The position numbers and the translations under genes are program-made. Shown piece by piece: positions 26,790-36,673 of a DNA stretch of 64,000 bases. This DNA comes from Halichoerus grypus (lineage: Eukaryota; Chordata; Mammalia; Carnivora; Phocidae): the NCBI RefSeq assembly GCF_964656455.1, contig NC_135714.1, forward strand, positions 57,747,850 to 57,811,849, read 5' to 3'. The notes under the pieces were generated by a model, which was not told where the DNA came from, ran no database searches, and was given only the letters and a program-made list of their open reading frames with translations. How positions within the stretch are numbered: the first letter of the stretch is position 1; every line of letters begins with the position of its first letter.

Positions 26790-27165
26790 AAACACCAAAT
26801 CTCGAAGTTGTATCTCTTTTAGCAGCTGAGCTAGAGAGAGTGCTTGGGGATATAAATTCCATGGACATAATGGTATATCTAACAATGGTATATCTAACAA
26901 TGGTATATCTAAACAATCTCATTATATTTGGTAAGTCTTTGGAAGAACAAGAGGAGACTCTAAGCAGCAGACCACCTTCAAGAGGCAAATCTGAAACTTT
27001 CCCACAGTGGTTGTCAATTCACTGTTTCCCTGTGAAGTATGTGGGGCAGCATGATCTCAGCCAAGGACAAACACAGTCCCTTAGACCTCTGTTCAAACAC
27101 TGGCCCTGTCCCATTCACTTTAGAAAACTAGAGATATTACATCTGGGAGTTACAGGTGGGGTTTT
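26790..27165 (+). pseudogene. Ty3/Gypsy-like reverse transcriptase relic
   Basis: One frame from about 26818 reads ELERVLGDINSMDIMVYL, then, after the repeats, NNLIIFGKSLEEQEETL. This is the layout of the Ty3/Gypsy reverse transcriptase palm around its YxDD box, with Asp-Asp here changed to Asn-Asn. Shifting frame, LQEANLKLS and CQF follow (about 26976-27023), then VKYVG and ISAKD. Finally HWPCPIHFRKLEILHLGVTG (about 27100-27160) corresponds to the conserved step toward the RNase H domain. Several frameshifts and a stop show that it is dead. No protease, integrase or LTR was found beside it. Mammal-wide Gypsy relics are known, which is the likeliest source. Confidence 0.72.
26869..26913 (+). 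repeat. 15-bp tandem triplication in the reverse transcriptase relic
   Basis: AATGGTATATCTAAC occurs three times head to tail (26869-26883, 26884-26898, 26899-26913, the last with one change). It repeats five codons, MVYLT, without breaking the frame. Confidence 0.95.
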
Positions 27166-27230
27166 TTATTTTTTCTTCAAGAATTTGGATTTCTAATTTC
27201 TCTATTTTGACTTGAGGTTACCCTTTCGCC

Positions 27231-27683
27231 TTGTCTTCTCTCTCCTGATGACCCCTGAAGGCCATGGGCACTGGAGGAGGAGTGGAGTCACTCTATCCTG
27301 GTCCTGTTGTGGGAGGAAGCCTGAAGGCAAGCATTCTGTGTGTAAGTAGGGGAGCAAATGAACACTGTGAGCTCATGTAGGAATGACTCTTCAGGCCAAA
27401 GAGAACTGACCATTTTGACTAAGATGTGACTCCTGCAGCCAATATATTATATATAGATGATATCTGTCACTCAGGTGTAGCACCAGGTATGGCAAGACAG
27501 ATTATGGCATTTGTACATTACAGACATAAAAAATAACTGACCACTGGAAGCTCATTATACCTGTGGTAGAATGGGGCAGTCTCCCCGAGATGGACGGCAT
27601 CAGAGATCAAGGTCAGGATTATCTTGGTAATAAGGCATTTTAATAACCTCCTGCCCAAGGAAGAGAACACACCAGTGCAGTAA
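27231..27683. other. Unassigned, between the Gypsy relic and the inverted repeat
   Basis: May be more of the same retroelement, but I could not match it to any domain. Confidence 0.35.
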
Positions 27684-27880
27684 GGCACTGACATTAACAT
27701 CCAACACAAAAATTGGAGGGATTACTCTAAATAAAAAAGCTGCCCTGCTCTCCCTACCACCACCATTATAAGCAAACAGGGGGCTAAAGATAGAAAAAGG
27801 GAGGAGATAGAGATGGAGGGACTCCTTGCATCTAGAGAGTGCGGGATTATCTACCACTGTGGTGTGGAAGATAGAGAAGC
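27684..27880 (-). repeat. Inverted repeat arm B (197 bp)
   Basis: Reverse complement of 29092-29288 with about 12 mismatches by eye (about 94% identity) and no gaps seen. Both arms keep the same open frame (contains NPALSRCKESLHLYLLPFSI), though whether it ever coded is unknown. The family is unidentified; a fragment of an endogenous retroelement is possible. Confidence 0.88.
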
Positions 27881-27940
27881 ATGTTCATCTCCACAGATCT
27901 GAATCAAAAAGTGCTCGGACCTGAAGAACAAGATCAATAA

Positions 27941-28008
27941 ATGTGACTAAGCATTTTGAGATGGGAGGATTAAAATGTGAATAAGCATTTTGAGATGGGA
28001 GGATTATC
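27941..28008 (+). repeat. 34-bp tandem duplication inside the MLT1 LTR
   Basis: ATGTGACTAAGCATTTTGAG (from 27941) and ATGTGAATAAGCATTTTGAG (from 27975), each followed by ATGGGAGGATTA. Period is 34 bp with one or two differences. Confidence 0.93.
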
Positions 28009-28063
28009 CTGGATTATCAGGGTGGCCACATATAATCACAAGAGTCCTTATAAGAGGGAGGCA

Positions 28064-28253
28064 GGGGTGCCGGGGTGGCTCAGTCATTAAGTGGCTGCTT
28101 TCAGCTCAGGTCATGATCCCAGGGTCCTGGGATGGAGCCCCGAGTCAGGCTCCCTGCTCAGCGGGGAGACTGCTTCTCCTTCTCCCTTTGCCTGCCGCTT
28201 CCCCTGCTTGTGCTCTGTCAAATAAATAAATAAAATCTTTAAAAAAAAAAATA
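28064..28253 (+). mobile_element. CAN-SINE, plus strand (first of a tandem pair)
   Basis: Head GGGGTGCCGGGGTGGCTCAG, then CAGGGTCCTGGGATGGAGCC and tail TCAAATAAATAAATAAAATC with an A-run. A second SINE follows directly. Confidence 0.95.
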
Positions 28254-28256
28254 AGG

Positions 28257-28474
28257 GGGGGGTGCCTGGGTGGCTAAGTCTAGTTAAGTGTCTGCCTTCA
28301 GCTCAGGTCATGATCCCAGGGTCCTGGGATCGAGCCCCGCATCGGGCTCCCTGCTCAGCGGGAGGCCTGCTTCTCCCTGTCCCACTCCCCCTGCTTGTGT
28401 TCCCTCTCTCACTGTGTCTCTCTCTGTCAAATAAAAAATAAAAAAATAAATAATAAAAAAAATTTAAAAAAATA
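28257..28474 (+). mobile_element. CAN-SINE, plus strand (second of a tandem pair)
   Basis: Head GGGGTGCCTGGGTGGCTAAG; TCGAGCCCCGCATCGGGCTC; tail A-rich with ATAAAAAATAA units. AAGAGGGAGGCAGG before the pair (about 28052-28065) and AAGGGGGAGGCAGG after it form a duplication around both elements. Confidence 0.95.
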
Positions 28475-29091
28475 AGGGGGAGGCAGGAGGGTGAGAGTGA
28501 AAGGAGATGCAACAACAGAAAGAAAGGACAGAGTGAGGCAGGTCAGGAGCGAAGGAAACTTCAGAAGCTGGAAAACTTAAGAAACCAGATTCTTGCCTAC
28601 GGTCTCCAGAATGAACACAGCCCTATGGAACCCTCGTCAGATCTCTGACCTCAAGAACTTGTCAGATAATAAATTTGTATGTTTTCAAGTCACTAAGTTT
28701 ATGGTAATATGCTACAGCAGCAATAGGAAAGTAATGAGTGGTTGCAATTTCAAATTTTAGAATTTTGGCCACTCTATCTCTTATGGGGGTAGACTGAGGG
28801 GTCTCTCAGTCTCAGCTTTTCAAGATGGTGTTATTTTGTCTCTTCTCTTCTTACGTAAACCTTCTCTGCTACCCTTGTTTTCTAAGTAACATCCTAGCTG
28901 TATAATGCCTGTGGGTTTAGGCTGGTGTGATGGCTGGTCTAGCATGAACCACTTACCCAATTGACCTGGTCTCTTCGTATCTCTTAGGTCAAATTTTAGA
29001 GAGATCTGATGGTCCTACTTGGGCTACATGAACAACCCAGATCCAGTTATCTATGGCCTGCAGAGTACAAACTGTCATCACCTGGTGAAAA

Positions 29092-29288
29092 GCTACTCTA
29101 TCTTCCATGTCACAGTGGTAGATAATCCTGCACTCTCCAGATGCAAGGAGTCCCTCCATCTCTATCTCCTCCCTTTCTCTATCTTTAGCCCCCAGTTTGC
29201 TTACAATGGTGGTGGTAGGGAGAGAAGGGCAGCTTTTTTATTTAGAGTAATCCCTCTAATTTTTGTGTGGGATGTTAATGTCAGTGCC
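29092..29288 (+). repeat. Inverted repeat arm A (197 bp)
   Basis: Plus-strand partner of 27684-27880. It lies within an open frame of about 115 codons (29019-29366) that is not otherwise recognised. The arms are separated by about 1.2 kb holding the MLT1 LTR and SINE pair. Confidence 0.88.
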
Positions 29289-29709
29289 CTAGGCAGGGTG
29301 TGTAGAGAGAAACAGTTCATAATTCTGTGCTCTGAGCTCAAAGAAAACCCTGCCCCTCCCCTTTAGGTGATCTCATCCCATCTTGTATGAAGACTAAATA
29401 CAGGCAGGATTCTGTTATCCTTAGAAGGAACAGAATAATTTATACAGATTAAGCCTCAGGACCATCCCTGAGGATTTACCAGATTCTTATCCCCTATTCA
29501 TTCAAATGTAGGCATGTCTCTTAAATACATCTCAATCAATCCAAATGCCTTCATACAACTAATCTGACCAATGAGAATCCATTTTAAATAATCCATTGTC
29601 TGAGCAAAATGCCAATTTCATCAACTAAAACCCTGTGATATTGTGATAAAATAAACACATATTTGGTCTTCATCCATGGTTCCTGGCACACAGTTTCTAA
29701 AATTGTTGT
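29289..29709. other. Unassigned
   Basis: No gene or named repeat recognised. Confidence 0.45.
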
Positions 29710-29895
29710 AAAAGATTTTATTTATTTATTTGACAGAGAGAGACACAGCAAGAGAGGGAACACAAGCAGGGGGAGTGGGAGAGGGAGAAGCAGACTCCCC
29801 GCTGAGCAGGGAGCCCTATATGGGGCTCGATCCCAGGACCCTGAGATCATGACCTGAGCAGAAGATGCTTAAGGATTGAGCCACCCAGGCGCCCC
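29710..29895 (-). mobile_element. CAN-SINE, minus strand
   Basis: AAAGATTTTATTTATTTATT at the left, GGGGCTCGATCCCAGGACCC inside, GAGCCACCCAGGCGCCCC at the right. Close to consensus. Confidence 0.95.
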
Positions 29896-30068
29896 GCTCA
29901 CTGTAATTTCTTAAGTGAAAAGTGATAGAAGCATCTTTTGTTATATTTGGCCTTCTGTGCTCCTGAAACAGCTCTTAAAGGAGCTGAGTTTGTTATTCAT
30001 AATAAAAAGGCCCTTTTGACCACACCTAAATGTATATTAATGAGGCAATTTTTGAATGCCCCTCCTTG

Positions 30069-30267
30069 GGGTGCCTGGGTGGCTCAGTTGGTTAAGTGTC
30101 TGCCTTCAGCTCAGGTCATGATCCCAGGGTCCTGGAATTGAGCCCCCGCATTGGGCTCCCTGCTCAGTGGGAAGCCTGCTTCTCCCTCTCCCTCTGCCTG
30201 CCGCTCTGCCTACTTGTCCTTGCGCTCTGTCAAATAAGTAAATAAAATCTAAAAAAAAAAAAAAGGA
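30069..30267 (+). mobile_element. CAN-SINE, plus strand, with target-site duplication
   Basis: Head GGGTGCCTGGGTGGCTCAGT and tail TCAAATAAGTAAATAAAATC plus A14. GCCCCTCCTTG flanks it (30058-30068 and 30270-30280). Confidence 0.95.
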
Positions 30268-30280
30268 AAGCCCCTCCTTG

Positions 30281-31189
30281 ATAACCACAGAATGGGGGCT
30301 GGTTGCCATGGGAACCAACAAGGTAACCAGAAACTTGGAACTTTCAGCCCCATCCCTTAACCTCACAGGAGGGCAGGGCTGGAGATTGAATTCAATCACC
30401 AATGAGTGGTCAATGATTTAATCAATGGTGCCTACATAATGATGCCTCCATACTGAGCATGGAAGCTCTGTGCACCCTGTCCCATACATTGCTCTATCCA
30501 TCTTTTCCTGAGTTGTACCCTTTATTATAAATGGATAATACTAAGTGCTTTCCTGAGTTTTGTGAGCCATTTTAGCATATTATGGAACCCAAGGCAGAGG
30601 CTGTGGAAACCCTCGATTTGCAACCAAGTCAGACAGAAGCTGTGGGTAACCCGAAGATCCACTACTTGAGACTGGTGTCTGAGGAGGGGCAGCAGTCTTG
30701 TGGGACTGAGCCCTTAACCTGTGCAATCTGACACTAACTCCAGGAAGTGTTGGAACTGAATTGAACTGTAGGACACCCAATTGGTGCAGAGAACTGCGAG
30801 AATTGCTTGTTGTGGGGAAAAAATACACATATTTGGGGGCTAGAAGCGTTCTGAGGGTAGTAGAGAGAAGCAGAATTTTCCGTTAGTTGGAATTTTTCTT
30901 TTAAAACCATTCTGCTATAATGAGCTGTCCCATTTTAAATTTTCTATTTTTCTGACCATTACTTTCCTGTAAATTGGGAATACCGTGATGCCTGGTAATG
31001 TCAACATATACTGTATACTTTTAGCACAGTGATAGTATCACTGCATAATAAACACAATGTTTGCCATCTAATTTGATACCATAATCCACACTGTACTGTG
31101 CCTTAAATGCATGACATCTGAAGTCTACGTTTCTTATTTTGACTGAATATGAACTGGTTAAAATAATAAATAAAATGTCAGAGTAGGGC
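30281..31189. other. Intergenic, nothing recognised
   Basis: No supportable gene. Sequence at 30380-30830 has the feel of an old LTR/retroelement (TTGTACCCTTTATTATAAAT) but is not assignable. Confidence 0.4.
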
Positions 31190-31525
31190 GGTACACACGC
31201 ACTCTAAATGCTGTGGAATGAAAGCTGCATCACTGAAACTGGAGTGAGCTGAGCAGAGTGACAACCAGTCAGCTCTGCAGCTGAAGGGTGAAAGCCACAG
31301 AAATATGTTAACAAATAAGCACAGCTGTATTCCAATAAAACTTTATTTATAGATACTGAAATATGAATTTCATATCATTTTTGTACGTCACAAATTACTC
31401 TTTTGATTTTTTCAAGTATTTAAAAATGTAAAAACCATTCTTAGCTTTTAAGCTGTACAAGAAATGGCGGTGAGATGGATTTGACCCCAGTGTCATAATT
31501 TGAGGACCCCTGATTTAAACTATCA
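31190..31525. mobile_element. hAT/Charlie-like DNA transposon relic
   Basis: Contains CAATAAAACTTTATTTATAG and closes GAGGACCCCTGATTTAAAC, features I associate with old nonautonomous hAT repeats. Family not fixed. Confidence 0.4.
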
Positions 31526-31639
31526 TATGAATATCATACCCTAGACACAGGTTGAAGTATAGTAAATTTTCATTACACATGGTAGTATTGTTCTGTAAAG
31601 CCACTGGGAACACTGAATTTGTGACTACTGTACTAACGC

Positions 31640-32365
31640 AGGAGGCAAAGGAGGCTTGGGCAAGTCAATCAAAGTAAAGCCATTTTGGTTTTTAGGCTGA
31701 CCCTTAACCTGAAAGTCAGCAGGTCATAAAAAGAGTCATGAGATCCAACTCATTGAAGACCACAAGACCCCACTCCCTCTGACAGTAAAAGTCATAAAAG
31801 CTGGACATTCTTAAAATTGCTCCCTGTGGGTAATTCCACAACCCAAAGACACTGGAAAAACCAACCACCCAATGTAAGTGATAAACCCAAAGTTAAAGAG
31901 TAAGCCCCTCCTATCCAGTTAGCTAATTTTAAAAAAACTTATAAAACCCTTCAATAGAGGGGCACCAGGGTGGCTCAGTTGTTAAGTGTCTGCCTTCAGC
32001 TCAGGTCATGATCCAAGGGTCCTAGGATCGAGCCCCGCATCGGGCTCCCTGCTCCACGGGAAACCTGCTTCTCCTACTCCCCCTTCTTGTGTTCCTGCTC
32101 TCGCTATCTCTCTGTCAAATAAATAAATAAAATCTTAAAAAAAAACAAACCTTCTTTAGAGGCAAAGGGGGTGTCCTCTTCCTCACCTGGGAGGACAGAA
32201 CAACTTTGTCTGTGAAGCAGCTCCTTTCTTACTTTTATATATTTAATAAATCCTTGTCCCTTTCTCCAAATGGCTTGTTCTTGAATTCTTTTTTGTGCAA
32301 AGCCAAGAACCCTCTTGGAGAGGGGCCTGAGGCCCTCTCGGGGCCTTGCCCATCCAGCATCAATA
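31640..32365 (+). mobile_element. LTR-like insertion (solo LTR candidate)
   Basis: This block has no counterpart in the second Tigger-like copy. It shows a TATA-like CTTATAAAACCCTTCAA (31939-31955) and, about 300 bp later (some of it an inserted SINE), AATAAA (32245-32250), then a region like a U5. This layout fits a retroviral-type LTR. Exact ends and duplication were not resolved. Confidence 0.45.
31959..32147 (+). mobile_element. CAN-SINE, plus strand, inside the LTR-like block
   Basis: Head GGGGCACCAGGGTGGCTCAG and tail TCAAATAAATAAATAAAATC. Flanks ACCCTTCAATAGAGG and ACCTTCTTTAGAGG look like a diverged duplication. Confidence 0.93.
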
Positions 32366-32785
32366 TGGTTGTTCCTAAAGGAAACACAGGGTTAGGTTCC
32401 TGTAAGCCTGTGTTCATAACATTTTCATCAACCAATCAAGACATAATCTTGTCCTATGTGTGTGTTTCTGTTTAAAGACATCTTATTTAATATATATCGC
32501 TGATTCATTAACACTGAACTCCTGGCCAATAGCACTATAACTCATGCTTGAACAAAACTTATCAAACATACGTATTCTCTCTGTGAGACCACCATACCTT
32601 TCTTACACTTAGTGTTTGGGGGCCATTTTAAACAGAGAAATCATCAATAAAAAAAAAAATGAGAAAAACATGGCACTAAATAGACCGTGAGAAAGATACT
32701 TATTTACAGTACGCGAAGTGAAACAAAAAGGCAGAGCATCACCTCATTTGATCTCAGCTGAGTGTGAGCATTGGACAGTTGGGTT

Positions 32786-32878
32786 TTTTTGTTGTTTTTT
32801 CAAGTAGACTCCACACCCAGTGTGGAACTTGAACTCAGGACCCTGAGATCAAGAGTCACATACCAGCCAGGCGCCCCA
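32786..32878 (-). mobile_element. Older, short tRNA-type CAN-SINE, minus strand
   Basis: CCACACCCAGTGTGGAACTT, then CAGGACCCTGAGATCAAGAG and CCAGCCAGGCGCCCC. Same short type as the element at 45704. It sits inside Tigger-like copy 1. Confidence 0.8.
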
Positions 32879-33020
32879 CCATTCGTATTTTTGGCTGCTC
32901 TGAGCATGCATGCATGTCTGCTAATACCAGAAAAAGCATCATGAGGATATTACAAATGCCCTTTAGTGAGTAGATGAACCCACAAATATGAATCTGTGAA
33001 TAATGTGGATCAGCTGTATT

Positions 33021-35234
33021 TTAAAGTAAAATAACTATCAGATAGGCGAGAGTTAAGGATGAGGAAGAAAATAATTCATTTCAAAATTTATACTTGGTTG
33101 CAACTATAATTTTAAATGGGAACCATAGTTTTTAATTTGGACTCCAAAATAGACCATTTGTATTTGAAAACTCAAGCACAACTGAAGCTTTTATAATAAA
33201 ACTTTATGAGAGTTTCTTACCTGTAGCAACACATAGGATAAATCTTAAATAGCATGGAATATGAAACTGCAAATTCTTTCATAGATACGGAATTTATATT
33301 TTTAATACTCCTTACCCTCAGAAGCATCCATCACTCAAAGATGATCTAGGAAGCTTGAGGTTATAATTAGAAGAAATTCCTCAAATTATTTGTGCTATGG
33401 TTGGAACATGCAGAAATGCAGCTGCAATGAAAAGAATATGGTTAAGTATATTTCACAATCCATTTTTTTAAGTTTCCCTGGAGAGCTACAATTTAGCCAG
33501 AAGACAAAAATCAGAGCTAAATTAAATACAGTGCTGCCTTCCCAACCAAGGCAAAACAAATGTAAATTGCCTTTTTAGGGACACAAAGAGAAAGAAGCAC
33601 ACCTGTGATATTTTCTCAAAATGGAAAAGATAGAAATTGGGCACTTTCCAAGAGGCCTCTTTTTCATGAAATTCTTGGCCCTCTGGAGTTAGCAGAGATT
33701 CTCAAGGATAGAAATTTCTTTTCATTACCTTAGGTAGAATAACTCAGTGACTGTTTTCTTGGAGCACTTTTAGTTTTATTTCAGGTCTGTCCATTAATGC
33801 TTTTGTTGCCAAACACCCAGAAGTCCATTTTATTAAATGAAACCAGCAGTACAGGACTAGGCAATTAAAGGTAAGGCTACTTTGTAAAACTTACCAAAAT
33901 ACAGGGCGGTCAAGAAGGCAGTCAGTGGTAGAACACTAGGGGCCAAGGTTCTCTCAGCACCTATTTCTTTGGGATAGTTGTGTCAAGATCTCCCTCATGC
34001 TCAAGTTACAGCAAAGCAAAAAGTTACTGTTCTAAGAACTAGGCAAGGCCTCTGTATGAACACACTTTCTTGACTTAGTGGATTCCTGGGGATTTTGCTG
34101 CCATTTCTCAGCTGGTAACTTCTTCTTTCTCTTGTGATATTGGCCAAGCCTTGTGGTTCCTACAGATGGGAATCAACCAGGATCAAAATGCTTTTATGTA
34201 TTGTTCCTAATTGAGATTGTGGAAGGTCTTCGGTGAAACAGATATGAAGGCTAGGCTTTCTGAGTGTGGGCGTGGAGAACTGTGGGGAGAGAGGACCCTC
34301 TGTGGGGCCAGCTTCTTACTCAGGGGCAATCCCTGAAGCTATCTTAAAAGAAAAACTTGAAAAAAAAGTATCTTCTGTATCTCCACTGTGTTGCAATATC
34401 GTGAAACTAATATGTGCATGTCAACTATGCTTCACTTAAAAATGTTTAAAAAAAAAAACTCCAAAAAATACATTCAATAGTATCTTCCCTTTGGTAGCAT
34501 AAGCAGGAAGGAATTTGTTACAGCATCCAAAGAAAACTAAGATACCTAATAGACATTATATATTTTACCTAACAATAAGTTCCAAAATAACACTGCAATA
34601 TTAATAAGAGCAATACAATTACTGAATAAAGTTAAAAATTTTCTAATAATTCCTTTTGCTTTTGGACTATAGTCCACTAATGATCCTCAAGTAAATTTGT
34701 TCACCAAATCGCTTCCTCTCTGCGGCAGTGTCCATCCTTATCTGATGAGGTTTCAGTTTGCTTTGTTTCTTGGCATTATAGGAGTGATTAGTTCAAAGCT
34801 CTTACAAGGTGGCTTTCTTTTGTGGCTGTCTGCTGCAGCCAGGACAGAGAAGGGTCTACTGTACTTTGAGATGATGTAAAACACGCAAAACAACTCTGTC
34901 TCCAGAATCTGCAAAACAATCTTATTTCATAATTATGTGATCTACGTACATTTTTTAATGACGGACTACATAGTTATAAATACATGATTCATATGCATAC
35001 TCTCTGGCTGAATAAGCTAATTCTTCACCTATTATTTAATTTCTAGGAGTAGTAAAATCAATGTACTTTTATATATTGCCATTATTTTAAAAAATTTGCT
35101 AAGTACTATCCTGATCTTCCAAGCTTTTTAAATTTAATTTGCTTTTTCCAAGCCATATTATAAATCTTGTAATATTAAGACCCATCCCTATACCACCTTA
35201 ATGTTATGTATTATCATACCACGGTTTACATGTC
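33021..35234. other. Intergenic, mostly unassigned
   Basis: Contains a short L1 3' end at about 34375-34455. Otherwise AT-rich with no gene or named repeat. Confidence 0.5.
34375..34455 (+). mobile_element. L1 3' end relic
   Basis: TGTATCTCCACTGTGTTGCA, then AACTAATATGTGCATGTCAA and an A-run. Confidence 0.6.
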
Positions 35235-35253
35235 TAAAGGATTCCCCCAATTA

Positions 35254-35681
35254 AAGATTAAGAGTACACCTGTTGTGATGAGCACTGAAAAATGGATAGA
35301 ATTTTTTTTTCTTTTTTTAATTTTTTTATCAGAGAGAGAGATAGAGCACAAGCAGGGGGAGTGGTAGGCAGAGGCAGAAGCAGGCTCCCTGCTCAGCAGG
35401 GAGCCCAATGTGGGACTCAATCCCAGGACCCTGAGATCATGACCTGAGTCAAAGGCAGACGCTTAACCAACTGAGCCACCCAGGCATCCTGAATAGAAGT
35501 GTTGAATCACTATATTGTATGCGTGAAACCAATGTAACACTGTATGTTAATTATACTGGAATTAAAATTTTTAAAAATATGTGGATACAGAAACATCTTA
35601 AACAATAAAAGAATTATACAAACGTAAAATAATTTGACCAATATCATGAAAATACAAAACATGACAAACAATAAAATAAAA
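35254..35681 (+). mobile_element. Short 5'-truncated L1 insertion with extra 3' sequence
   Basis: Flanked by the perfect 19-bp duplication TAAAGGATTCCCCCAATTA (35235-35253 and 35682-35700). It starts deep in the L1 3' UTR (GTGATGAGCACTGAAAAATG), is broken by a CAN-SINE (35302-35490) and reaches the usual L1 end (ACTGGAATTAAAATTTTTAA, about 35577). About 90 bp of non-L1 sequence and a second A-rich tail (ACAATAAAATAAAATAAA) follow before the duplication. Confidence 0.9.
35302..35490 (-). mobile_element. CAN-SINE, minus strand, nested in L1
   Basis: T-run at the left, CCCAGGACCCTGAGATCATG inside, GAGCCACCCAGGCATCC at the right. A short duplication TGGATAGAA/TGAATAGAA surrounds it, and L1 3' UTR sequence continues on both sides. 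Confidence 0.95.
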
Positions 35682-35803
35682 TAAAGGATTCCCCCAATTA
35701 GCATTAGCTTGACCCTAGTACTAGTTTTTCACTTTCTTAGATTATGAGAGGTACCTGGTATCTTTGTCTTTCATATGATTACAAAGAATACATGTAAATT
35801 CAG

Positions 35804-35995
35804 GGCACCTGGGTGGCTCAGTCGTTAAGCGTCTGCTTTTGGCTCAGGTCATGATCCCAGGGTCCTAGGATCGAGCCCCGCATCGGGCTCCCTGCTCAGC
35901 GGGAGGCCTGCTTCTCCCTCTCCCACTCCCCCTGCTTGTGTTCCCTCTCTCGCTGTGTCTCTATCAAATAAATAAATAAAATCTTAAAAAAAAAA
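35804..35995 (+). mobile_element. Young CAN-SINE with perfect 21-bp duplication
   Basis: Head GGCACCTGGGTGGCTCAGTC, near-consensus body and A13 tail. An identical 21-bp repeat (core GAATACATGTAAATTCAG) lies at 35783-35803 and 35996-36016. Lack of decay in the duplication points to a recent insertion. Confidence 0.97.
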
Positions 35996-36016
35996 AAAGA
36001 ATACATGTAAATTCAG

Positions 36017-36626
36017 TCTTTAGGTTTTGCTTGAAATGTTCATGGATGAAAATTCATATGTATGAATACATTAAAAACATATATGAATATATATATAAAT
36101 TCTTATTTTACTTGTTGAAACACAGTACAGAAATCCAAAATTTCAGAAATATCTATGGTTTTATTACTGCACAAATTCAAATGTCCCAAAGCTAATATTG
36201 ATTCCACGAAATTCGGTATTTAAAAATATAAGGAAAACAATAATTAGAAAAATATCCGTTATTACAACTTTAAAACTATATTCATAAGGTTCAAATGGAA
36301 AACTTTCTATGGATTCCTATAATTTCCACATAATCTGTGTCCTGGTAGAATCAGCTCATAAAAGAAGAGAGCATCAGTAATGATGGCCTATTGTAACTAG
36401 TCTCATGTTTTATGTCACATTTGCATATTTAGCTTTAAGACAGGAACCTAAATTCTTGCATGGATTCATAGGTCATTACCTGAAATCTTAAATTTTGCAT
36501 TCTGTGGTAACTTCACTTATCACCCAGGGGAAAAACAAACAACATTCTTTGTTTCTAAGATCTGAGTTCCTACTGCTTTTGGAGCTTAATCTGGTATTGA
36601 AGCAATTTAAAAGGTGATTCTCAAAA

Positions 36627-36673
<47 letters not shown>

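Larger units (their letters stand above)
27929..28737 (+). mobile_element. MLT1 (MaLR) LTR interrupted by two CAN-SINEs
   Basis: The left part includes GATTATCCTGGATTATCAGG and ACAAGAGTCCTTATAAGAGG. The right part (28475-28737) includes GAACACAGCCCTATGGAACC and TTCAAGTCACTAAGTTTATG. Two SINEs occupy 28064-28474 between them. Confidence 0.82.
31553..33020. mobile_element. Tigger-like DNA transposon, copy 1, split by two insertions
   Basis: Left end ATAGTAAATTTTCATTACAC (31556 region) and right end GTGAATAATGTGGATCAGCTGTA (ending about 33018) look like terminal inverted repeats. Internal parts (32390-32775) match the second copy at 38122-38745, for example CATTTTCATCAACCAATC and GAAAAACATGGCACTA. 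An LTR-like block and SINEs interrupt it. Confidence 0.6.

Noticed and set aside
27440..27470. YIDD-like codons (TATATAGATGAT), considered as a second reverse transcriptase box
   Set aside because: It lies in an AT-alternating stretch with stops around it and no flanking reverse transcriptase motifs. It is downstream of the part of the relic already past that domain.
36627..36673. CRISPR-like or satellite array
   Set aside because: It is a plain GATA microsatellite with no spacers, in a mammalian genome. The CA and AAAGC runs are likewise simple repeats.
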